This document shows, one piece after another, positions 52,643-59,136 of a stretch of 64,000 nucleotides of DNA. The position numbers and the translations under genes are program-made. The notes below the pieces were generated by a model, which did not search any database, was not told the origin of the DNA, and saw only the letters and a program-made list of their open reading frames with translations. Origin of the DNA: Brevibacillus porteri (GTDB lineage: Bacteria; Bacillota; Bacilli; Brevibacillales; Brevibacillaceae). The DNA lies in assembly GCF_003013475.1 (NCBI RefSeq), contig NZ_PXZO01000017.1, positions 186,001-250,000 on the forward strand. The letters are read 5' to 3'. Each line of letters begins with the position of its first letter. Position 1 is the stretch's first letter.

Positions 52643-54370
52643 TTACACGGCAGTTCCCGCTTTATCTCCGGTCAGTTTTCTGGAGATGAACAACACGATG
52701 ATGATGACCACGATTTGCAAGACACCATAGGCGCAAGCGGTGCCAAATTCATTGCTGTACATGCGTTGGAATACCGCGACAGACAATGGCGTTGTCTTCG
52801 GTGTGAAGATCAGAATCGAAGCCACGAACTCCCCGATACACTGAACGAATGCCAAGAGCGTACCTGCGAGAATTCCACCCCAAGCCATCGGGAACACGAC
52901 ACGTCTGAAGCTGTACCACCAGGAAGCACCCAGATTCCGCGCAGCCTCCTCGACAGATGGGTCCATCTGCATCAAAGTCGCATTGGTAGAGCGAAACACA
53001 AGTGGTAGATGTCGGACAAAATACGCCAACGGGATAATCCAGAATGTTCCGATCAAAACCTGACCAAAGCTGAATGCATTCGGCTCACTGAACGCTGCAA
53101 TCAGGTTGATCGCCACAACTGTCCCTGGCAATGCCCATGGCAGCATGATCAACACATCAAGAAGCGTTTTCCCGCGAAACTTGAGGCGAACCATGGCATA
53201 AGCCGCAGCTACACCGAAAATGACAATCCCGATTACCGCGATAGCAGACAACTGCAAGCTGTTGAGAATCGGACGCCATGTCTTGCTATCCGTGAATAAA
53301 TCCATGTAATGCGACAAGGTATACTCTGGAGGTAATATTTGCACCGTCCAGGTACCATCCACCGAGAAGGAGATGAGTACCAATACGAGAATTGGCAGCA
53401 TCAGAATGACTGTACCGATAAACGACAGCACAATCGTGGTGTAGCGTCCTGCTTTGCTCTTGATCTCGGTACGGTGCACGCTGACCCCTTTGCTCAAATT
53501 CTGGTAGTTGCGCGCGCCTTGGTACCAACGCATGATCAAAAGAAAAGCCACGGAAACAATCGAAAGAATCGTAGACTGTGTCGCAGCCATGTCCAAATCT
53601 CCATTGGTGCGAGACAGATAGATTTGCATCGTCATTGTCCGGTCAATTCCGAAAATGAGTGGCGCCGTATAAGAAGCCATCGAAATCATGAAAACCAACA
53701 GAGAAGACGCGACCATGGCTGGCGTAAGCATCGGCAAAATAATGCGCCGCCAAACGGTAAAGCGATTCGCTCCAAGACTGGCTGCCGCCTCTTCCAAGGA
53801 CGGGTCGAGTCCCTTGATTGCTGCTGTAGCCGTCATGAAGAAGTAGGTGTACATCGTAAACGTATGAACGACGACCACACCCCAAATTCCTTTTAACGAG
53901 AAAGGAACCTGGGCAAGCCCGAACAGCTCTTTGATCGCCCGTGGAATGATTCCACTCTCTCCGTACAAAAAGGTAAACGAGAGAACGCCAATGAGTGGAG
54001 GCAACGCCATCGGAACCAAAGCCAGAACAGAAAGGATTTTTCGTCCAGGAAAATCATAGCGTTCCAATAAAAACGCCATCGCGACGCCAACGATTCCGCA
54101 TGTAATGACACTCAGAACCGATATGTAGATACTGTTCCACAACGCTTCCAGGTTGGCCGTATGCTCTAGGCTGAAGAAGCGAATATAGTTTTTCCACGTA
54201 ATTTCTTCATCGATTTTGATACTCGCAACGAACGTTTCGAACAATGGATAAACGACATAAGCCAATAATATTAAAAAGAGTGGCGATACCAGCACGTAGA
54301 CGAAGGCGGGTGAAGCGGTGATGGACTTTCGTCTGGCTGCTGTCGGCGCTTGCTGCAACTCTGCTCTCAA
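52643..54370 (-). CDS. ABC transporter permease, fused two-domain (FbpB-like) type
   Basis: The 575-residue protein holds two six-segment permease domains with EAA loops EEAAASLGANRFTVWRRIIL (first half) and EEAARNLGASWWYSFRRVVF (second half). This class imports iron, thiamine, phosphonates and various small molecules. The start is a TTG with GGGGGAAG upstream, 14 bases from the ATPase stop. Its partner binding protein lies two genes upstream and PIG-L deacetylases just downstream, so it should import the substrate or product of deacetylation. Similar in design to the phosphonate permease at 18-19.7 kb. Confidence 0.9.
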   Translation of the reverse strand: MRAELQQAPTAARRKSITASPAFVYVLVSPLFLILLAYVVYPLFETFVASIKIDEEITWKNYIRFFSLEHTANLEALWNSIYISVLSVITCGIVGVAMAFLLERYDFPGRKILSVLALVPMALPPLIGVLSFTFLYGESGIIPRAIKELFGLAQVPFSLKGIWGVVVVHTFTMYTYFFMTATAAIKGLDPSLEEAAASLGANRFTVWRRIILPMLTPAMVASSLLVFMISMASYTAPLIFGIDRTMTMQIYLSRTNGDLDMAATQSTILSIVSVAFLLIMRWYQGARNYQNLSKGVSVHRTEIKSKAGRYTTIVLSFIGTVILMLPILVLVLISFSVDGTWTVQILPPEYTLSHYMDLFTDSKTWRPILNSLQLSAIAVIGIVIFGVAAAYAMVRLKFRGKTLLDVLIMLPWALPGTVVAINLIAAFSEPNAFSFGQVLIGTFWIIPLAYFVRHLPLVFRSTNATLMQMDPSVEEAARNLGASWWYSFRRVVFPMAWGGILAGTLLAFVQCIGEFVASILIFTPKTTPLSVAVFQRMYSNEFGTACAYGVLQIVVIIIVLFISRKLTGDKAGTAV

Positions 54371-54384
54371 AAGCTTCTTCCCCC

Positions 54385-55461
54385 TTATCCGGCAAAATAA
54401 ATGCTCTCTTTCGGTATATGTAGGCCGATGGCATCGCCGCGCTGTTTAATCGGTCGTCCCAGGTTGATGGACATGCTGCGCAGGCTCTCCGTTCCTACCT
54501 CCGTGACGTAATTGACACACGCCCCTGTAAATTCAGACATGACAACAGAGCCTGTCACTACATTTTGTCCCTCGTTGCCTGTACTCTCCAGGACGGATTC
54601 AGGACGGATCGACATTGTCACCTTCTCCCCAACTGACAGCTGTGCACGTGGAGAAGCGTTTTTCTTAAATCCGCTGAGCATTTGTCCAGAAGCCGTGCGA
54701 ACCAGTACTTCGTCGCCATCAAAGCCTGTAACTGTCCCTTCCCACAGATTCGTCTCGCCGATAAAAGAAGCGACAAAACGGTTTACAGGACGATGATAAA
54801 TCTCATGCGGTGTGCCTATCTGCTGCACCTCTCCGCTCTGCATGACCATAATCCGGTCTGACATCGACATCGCTTCCGCCTGATCGTGCGTAACGTAAAT
54901 CGTCGTAATCCCCAACTCCAGCTGGAGTCTCTTGATCTCAAAACGCGTCTCTTCGCGAAGCTTCGCATCCAGATTGGACAGCGGCTCATCCAACAGCAGA
55001 ATCTGCGGCTCGATGACCAGCGCCCGTGCCAGTGCTACCCGTTGCTGTTGTCCCCCAGAAAGCTGATCAATGCGGCGTTCACCATAGCCTTCCAGACGGA
55101 CCAGCTTCATGATCCGTTCTACGCGCTCTTTTGCATCTGTTTTGTTCACTTTCCGAACCTGCAAACCAAACGCGATATTTTCAAAAACAGTCATGTGCGG
55201 GAACAACGCGTAGTTTTGGAATACCATCCCGGTATTGCGCTTATGGGGAGGAAGAGATGTAACCTCCTGTGATCCAAAGCGGATATGGCCATCCGTTGGA
55301 TAATAAAAGCCGGCAATCATGCGCAGAGTAGTCGTTTTGCCGCAGCCACTCGGACCGAGAAAAGTAAAAAACTCTCCTGATTCGATATGAATGTGAACAT
55401 CTTCGACCCCTTTTGCTTGGCCAAACCTTTTGTGAACGTGATCAAGTGTTACGCTGCTCAT
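54385..55461 (-). CDS. ABC transporter ATP-binding protein (FbpC/PotA-like)
   Basis: The 358-residue ATPase has Walker A GPSGCGKTTT, Q-loop FQNYALFPH, LSGGQQQRVALARAL, Walker B ILLLDEPLSNLD, and H-loop VTHDQAEAMSMSD. A TOBE-like C terminus includes MSIRPESVL. RBS AAGGAGG precedes the ATG. It is placed after the lipoprotein gene (123 bases with a large hairpin) and before the fused permease. The substrate is read from the operon, not from this protein. Confidence 0.93.
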   Translation of the reverse strand: MSSVTLDHVHKRFGQAKGVEDVHIHIESGEFFTFLGPSGCGKTTTLRMIAGFYYPTDGHIRFGSQEVTSLPPHKRNTGMVFQNYALFPHMTVFENIAFGLQVRKVNKTDAKERVERIMKLVRLEGYGERRIDQLSGGQQQRVALARALVIEPQILLLDEPLSNLDAKLREETRFEIKRLQLELGITTIYVTHDQAEAMSMSDRIMVMQSGEVQQIGTPHEIYHRPVNRFVASFIGETNLWEGTVTGFDGDEVLVRTASGQMLSGFKKNASPRAQLSVGEKVTMSIRPESVLESTGNEGQNVVTGSVVMSEFTGACVNYVTEVGTESLRSMSINLGRPIKQRGDAIGLHIPKESIYFAG

Positions 55462-55492
55462 CGGGTTGTGTTTCCTCCTTCATCGCAAGTCA

Positions 55493-55574
55493 TTTCAAGC
55501 TGCGTCCGTTTTCAAACAACTTCTATAAGTGACTAGACGGAAAGGACAACGCCTTCCCGCCTAGCTGCTTGAAA
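55493..55574 (-). other. Intercistronic hairpin between binding protein and ATPase genes
   Basis: The outer arms TTTCAAGC and GCTTGAAA enclose an inner stem of CTAGACGGAAAGG with CCTTCCCGCCTAG. There is no T-run. Placed just after the lipoprotein stop, it fits mRNA protection or partial termination that keeps lipoprotein levels above those of the ATPase and permease. Confidence 0.6.
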
Positions 55575-55584
55575 AAAAACTTCC

Positions 55585-56709
55585 TTACTTCTTGCCTTTG
55601 CCCTTGATGTTTTCATCCCAATGCTGCATCCACTCTTTTTCTTTTGCAGCCATGACAGCCCAATCGAGTTCCATTGGCTTCAGCTCGAGATTTTTCATGA
55701 AGTCTGGCAATTCGTCCTTGCTGATGTCCGTACGAGATGGGAACTGGAAGCGCTCCTTCGCCAATTGGGCAGCCATTTCAGGACTCATCAAGAATTCCAT
55801 GAACTTTTTCGCTGCGTCCTGGTTTTTCGCGCCTTTCACCAGAGCCACGCCGTCTACGAGAATTGGTGCCCCGCTCTTCGGATAAATGAAGTCATACGGA
55901 TGGTTGTTCTTTTTGCTTTGGATCAGAACGTCTTGGAGGTTCCACAAGGAGATGACGCCCTCTTGACGATCCAGCTTCAAATACAGGTTTGTCGGGTCTT
56001 GCGTGTACTCTTTTGTATTGGCATCGAGCTTGGTCAGCCATTCATAACCTTTTTCAGGAGTATCCGCCCCTTGACGGAAGATCATTGCAGAATAAATGGT
56101 ACGCATCGTGCCGGACGGCAGTACGTTTCGGATAACGATCTTGTCTTTGAATTTCGGATCGATCAATTCGTCCCAATCTTGCGGCGCTTCTTCTGGCTTC
56201 AGCACCTGCGAGTTGTACATGATAACCTCTGGCAAAAGCATTTCGCCGTACCAGCGATCTTGAGGATCTTTGTACAAATCTGGAACCTTGTCTGCAAAAG
56301 TCGGCTTGTAAGGCTCCAGCAGATCTTCATTGGCTGCTGTCGCTAGAGCAGATTGGGTACCACCCCACCAGAAGTCAGCCTGCGGGTTCGCCTTCTCTGC
56401 ACGAACGCGCTCCAAAATTTGTTGGGCACCCATCTCGAGTGTTTCCACTTCAATGTTCGGGTACTTTTCTTTGAATTTTGGCAATACGATTTCAAAAATG
56501 TTTTTGTCCCGTCCGGTGTAAATCACCAGTCTTTGTGGGTCACCCGATGAATCAGCAGGTTGAGCAGCCGTGCCTGATTGGCCGCCTGCGTTGTTGTCCG
56601 CAGGCTTTGCTTCCTGTCCTCCACTGCCGCACGCAGCCACAGTCAGAGCCAAGGAACTGACAAATACGCCCTTCATCCATGTTTTCAGCTTGCTAGTTGT
56701 CTTTTTCAA
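55585..56709 (-). CDS. ABC transporter substrate-binding lipoprotein (iron/phosphonate/thiamine-type fold)
   Basis: The 374-residue protein has a lipoprotein signal with lipobox VAAC and Cys27, then a Gly/Asn/Ser-rich linker. The class II binding fold follows: RLVIYTGRDKNIFEIVLPKF opens lobe one, EKANPQADFWWGGTQSALAT lies at the hinge. It resembles AEP/iron-type proteins. The TTG start has GGGGGAG upstream. It is the second gene of the operon, after the ROK repressor, with a cre-like site between them. Known relatives bind iron, thiamine, phosphonates or sugar phosphates; the partner deacetylases favour an organic ligand. Confidence 0.9.
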   Translation of the reverse strand: MKKTTSKLKTWMKGVFVSSLALTVAACGSGGQEAKPADNNAGGQSGTAAQPADSSGDPQRLVIYTGRDKNIFEIVLPKFKEKYPNIEVETLEMGAQQILERVRAEKANPQADFWWGGTQSALATAANEDLLEPYKPTFADKVPDLYKDPQDRWYGEMLLPEVIMYNSQVLKPEEAPQDWDELIDPKFKDKIVIRNVLPSGTMRTIYSAMIFRQGADTPEKGYEWLTKLDANTKEYTQDPTNLYLKLDRQEGVISLWNLQDVLIQSKKNNHPYDFIYPKSGAPILVDGVALVKGAKNQDAAKKFMEFLMSPEMAAQLAKERFQFPSRTDISKDELPDFMKNLELKPMELDWAVMAAKEKEWMQHWDENIKGKGKK

Positions 56710-56733
56710 AACGAACTCCCCCTCTTGTTCTTC

Positions 56734-57912
56734 TCACTCTTTGTCAAGCAGTCGTGTGAAAGGAAACGCTTCCAAAACACTATGGACAGCACCAATCAAA
56801 CCAGCTCGCTCCCCCAGACTCGCTTTTTCAAGATTAGGCACCTCGGGCACCCATTCTCTCAGCCATTCGTGAATTTGCTTCACCCCTTCACCATCGACGT
56901 GGACCATCTCCCCGCTCAGGATCAATATTTCCGGGTTCAAAATACTGATGATGTTCGCCATTCCGTACGCCCAATGTCGATACACATCTGCAAGAAGCTC
57001 TTTTGCTTCTGCATTTTGTTTGGCGTGCCGGATCAGCTCTTCTATGACACTCGACCCTTCCTGAAGGTCAGAGAGAAATCCCTTAGCCTGCTCTTGGATA
57101 CCCGGAATCGAATAATGCGTCTCAAACACGCCTGACGCGCCATTCGGGCGATTATGTACCGGGCCGATCATCATGAAGCCGATTTCTCCTGCTGCCTCAC
57201 GACTCCCCCGATAAAACTGTCCATCCAAAATGATCCCGGCCCCAATCCCCGTTCCTACATACATGTAGACGACGTTGGTATGGCCGACCCCTGCTCCACG
57301 GACATACTCGCCCAGTGTCATCATATTCACGTCATTGTCGATAATGACGGGCAGTCCGAGTCGCGCTTCGATGGTCTGCTGAATCGGTGAACCCATCCAT
57401 CCTGTGCTGGGCGAAAAGCTGACGGTTCCACTGCCACGCTGTGTGACTCCCTGCAAACCGACGCCCATTCCGAGTAGACGCTCTCGCGGGATGCCGCTTT
57501 CACGCAGCAAGCGATCCAGTCCGGCTGCCAAATCTTCGATGACGGTTTCGCCATTCGCTGGTTGTGCCAGCCGTTTGCGATAGCGAGCCAAGAACTCACC
57601 TTTCATATCTGCGATGGCCATGTCCAGGGTAGATCCTTCAAAAATCGCGCCTGCAATGGCGTATGCCTGATAGTTGTACTCCAACAAAATCGGCTTGCGA
57701 CCGCCTTTGGAATCGCCCATTCCTACTTCTTGTAGGAGTCCTTCCTGGATCATTTCATCTACGAGGGCGGAAACACATGGACGGCTGAGATGTGTCTGCT
57801 TGGAGATATCTGCGCGGGAAATTTGCCCGTGCAAGACGACCTGTTGCAATACTTCTTCTTTATTCAGTTTTTTCACGAGTTTGCTATTACCTGTTTTTTT
57901 GGGAGCTTGCAC
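56734..57912 (-). CDS. ROK-family transcriptional repressor
   Basis: The 392-residue protein has an N-terminal winged helix (VLQQVVLHGQISRADISKQT, then HLSRPCVSALVDEMIQEGLL) and a ROK sugar-kinase-like body with VGTGIGAGIILDGQFYRGSR, GEIGFMM and the helix near ASGVFETHYSIPGI. Members such as XylR/NagC bind sugars or amino-sugar phosphates. The usual CxCGxxGCxE zinc cluster is replaced here by a segment without those cysteines. The start is GTG without a strong site, so it is uncertain. It lies first in the nine-gene operon, behind a clear promoter and XylR-like operator, and likely represses that operon and itself. Confidence 0.9.
   Translation of the reverse strand: MQAPKKTGNSKLVKKLNKEEVLQQVVLHGQISRADISKQTHLSRPCVSALVDEMIQEGLLQEVGMGDSKGGRKPILLEYNYQAYAIAGAIFEGSTLDMAIADMKGEFLARYRKRLAQPANGETVIEDLAAGLDRLLRESGIPRERLLGMGVGLQGVTQRGSGTVSFSPSTGWMGSPIQQTIEARLGLPVIIDNDVNMMTLGEYVRGAGVGHTNVVYMYVGTGIGAGIILDGQFYRGSREAAGEIGFMMIGPVHNRPNGASGVFETHYSIPGIQEQAKGFLSDLQEGSSVIEELIRHAKQNAEAKELLADVYRHWAYGMANIISILNPEILILSGEMVHVDGEGVKQIHEWLREWVPEVPNLEKASLGERAGLIGAVHSVLEAFPFTRLLDKE
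56759..56774 (-). promoter_or_regulatory. cre-like site inside the end of the ROK gene
   Basis: The minus-strand TTGGAAGCGTTTCCTT matches the CcpA cre consensus WTGNAANCGNWWNCAW at 15 of 16 positions. It lies 50 bases before the lipoprotein start, where CcpA could block read-through when preferred sugars are present. Confidence 0.5.
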
Positions 57913-57935
57913 GCTTCTACGATCACCGCCACACA

Positions 57936-57954
57936 GTTAGTTAACATTACTAAC
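57936..57954. promoter_or_regulatory. ROK-type operator in front of the ROK gene
   Basis: GTTAGT and ACTAAC form an exact inverted repeat around 7 bases (TTAGT...ACTAA), the form of XylR/ROK operators. It lies just downstream of the predicted transcription start, a repressing position. Confidence 0.75.
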
Positions 57955-57966
57955 AAAGATAACCAA

Positions 57967-57996
57967 ATTATAGACACGGTGACTGCTAATAGTCAA
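57967..57996 (-). promoter_or_regulatory. Sigma-A promoter of the PIG-L/ABC operon
   Basis: On the minus strand TTGACT and a perfect TATAAT are 18 bases apart, about 60 bases before the ROK start. Confidence 0.8.
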
Positions 57997-58080
57997 ACAA
58001 TTTACATTTGTCTTTCAGATATTTTTTGGATTTTTTAGTGCATGTATCCCTTGTTAAAAAATACTAAAAAATTCAGTCGT

Positions 58081-58310
58081 CACGCTGTTGTGGTGGGGAG
58101 GAAACAGGAGAAAACGCTCAGATTCTTGTCCCACCCGCTGAGGGATTCACTTCCCGTCTCCATGCAAAAAGCGAAACCGCGTCCAAAGTGGTCCTTTCAA
58201 GATGTGTTTCAGAGGTGGACGCTTAAGATCGTGTTTCGCTTTTTGCATTCCGTCTCGGTCGGTGTACCAAAGATCTTCGCTTATTTCTCCTGTTTCCTCT
58301 ACAAGCTTTT
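58081..58310. repeat. Long imperfect palindrome, copy 1
   Basis: Three nested complementary pairs are visible. GAGGAAACAGGAGAAA (58098-58113) pairs with 58284-58299. TGCAAAAAGCGAAAC (58163-58177) pairs with GTTTCGCTTTTTGCA (58233-58247). GCGTCC (58179-58184) pairs with GGACGC (58217-58222). The whole folds into one hairpin of about 210 bases. No protein is encoded. Bases 57997-58080 hold only AT-rich sequence. Confidence 0.85.
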
Positions 58311-58367
58311 CGTGTGAATCGGGTTTTAAAAGCCTTAAAAGAACGAAGATTGTTATCAGTTACGCCA

Positions 58368-58563
58368 GAGAAGAATATTTCCAGACGTAGCGACTTGTGG
58401 AGTCCTACCGAGCGGAGAAGGGATTTGCGGGCAAAAGAAACGCAACGTGCCCCTACGTCGAAGCGGCTACCACTTTTGCGTTTCCCCGCGAATCTCTTCG
58501 GAGCGGACAGTCTCAGCCCCCAGCAGGACGGAGCCTGGAGCCTAGACTGGAAATATTCTTCTC
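58368..58563. repeat. Long imperfect palindrome, copy 2, with 17-bp terminal inverted repeats
   Basis: GAGAAGAATATTTCCAG (58368-58384) pairs perfectly with CTGGAAATATTCTTCTC (58547-58563). Inside, GCAAAAGAAACGCAA and flanking bases near 58411-58445 pair with 58477-58506. Just outside the right end, the reverse complement reads GGCTGCGGTGGGGAGAAG, like the left end of copy 1. No coding frame. MITE-like in size and form. Confidence 0.85.
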
Positions 58564-58634
58564 CCCACCGCAGCCACCGTTTTTCAGATGGTTTTTAGAT
58601 TATTTACCATGGTTACCCTTTTGTGTTGTGGGAA

Positions 58635-58672
58635 TAAAAAAGCACATCACCCTCTACAGGGGAATGTGCTTG
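58635..58672 (-). terminator. Terminator after the small gene at 58713
   Basis: AAGCACAT and ATGTGCTT pair with additional inner G/C pairs; on the minus strand TTTTTTATT follows. It is 41 bases beyond the stop. Confidence 0.85.
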
Positions 58673-58712
58673 GAACATTACTCTTTTTTTCCTGATAACC
58701 AGACGTCCTCTA

Positions 58713-58991
58713 TTAGTCTATATATCCAGCGATTCCTTTTTTAATCAAGTATTCCATCTCTACATCCAGGATCTTCTCGACGGTGATCTCATCCAGCTTC
58801 ACATCTGACTTACCCATGATGTAATCTACGAGATCATCAAAATCAACGTCGACATCACCTTTTGCATCTGCCTTCGCACTGTTCATGTACGCTTGCTCAT
58901 GCTTGAGTACGATCATGATTTTTTGCGGATCTACTTTTGTTTTGGTAGCTAAATGCGAAACGAGTTCCTTTTCGTTTACTTGCTTACTCAT
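58713..58991 (-). CDS. Small unrecognised acidic protein
   Basis: I do not recognise the family of this 92-residue protein. The N-terminal half, VNEKELVSHLATKTKVDPQK, has the helix-turn-helix-like spacing of the start of HU-type DNA-binding proteins, but the basic arm and later HU motifs are missing. The C-terminal half is acidic (GDVDVDFDDLVDYIMG; KILDVEMEYLIKKGIAGYID). It has a good ribosome site (AGGAG) and its own terminator, so it is probably expressed and monocistronic. No signal peptide or membrane segment. Confidence 0.7.
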   Translation of the reverse strand: MSKQVNEKELVSHLATKTKVDPQKIMIVLKHEQAYMNSAKADAKGDVDVDFDDLVDYIMGKSDVKLDEITVEKILDVEMEYLIKKGIAGYID

Positions 58992-59055
58992 TTGTTGTCA
59001 TCTCCTATTTCTCTTGCCTTCTTTCATTTTACAATATTATTGCCGTTCCACACAG

Positions 59056-59102
59056 AAAAAGAAGCTAGGAAAAACGAAACCGTTTTTCCCAGCTTCTTTA
59101 CT
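59056..59102. terminator. Bidirectional terminator
   Basis: AAGAAGCTAGGAAAAACG pairs with CGTTTTTCCCAGCTTCTT around AAAC with one mismatch. It ends the aminotransferase-LysR gene on the minus strand (TTTTTCTG follows). Confidence 0.85.
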
Positions 59103-59136
59103 TTTGAGGGACTCCTTAGACAGCCCCTTGTCATGA

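Noticed and set aside
58081-58600. CRISPR array, riboswitch or tRNA in the palindromic region
   Set aside because: There are no regular direct repeats with unique spacers, no recognisable riboswitch core and no cloverleaf; two unequal palindromes explain the structure.
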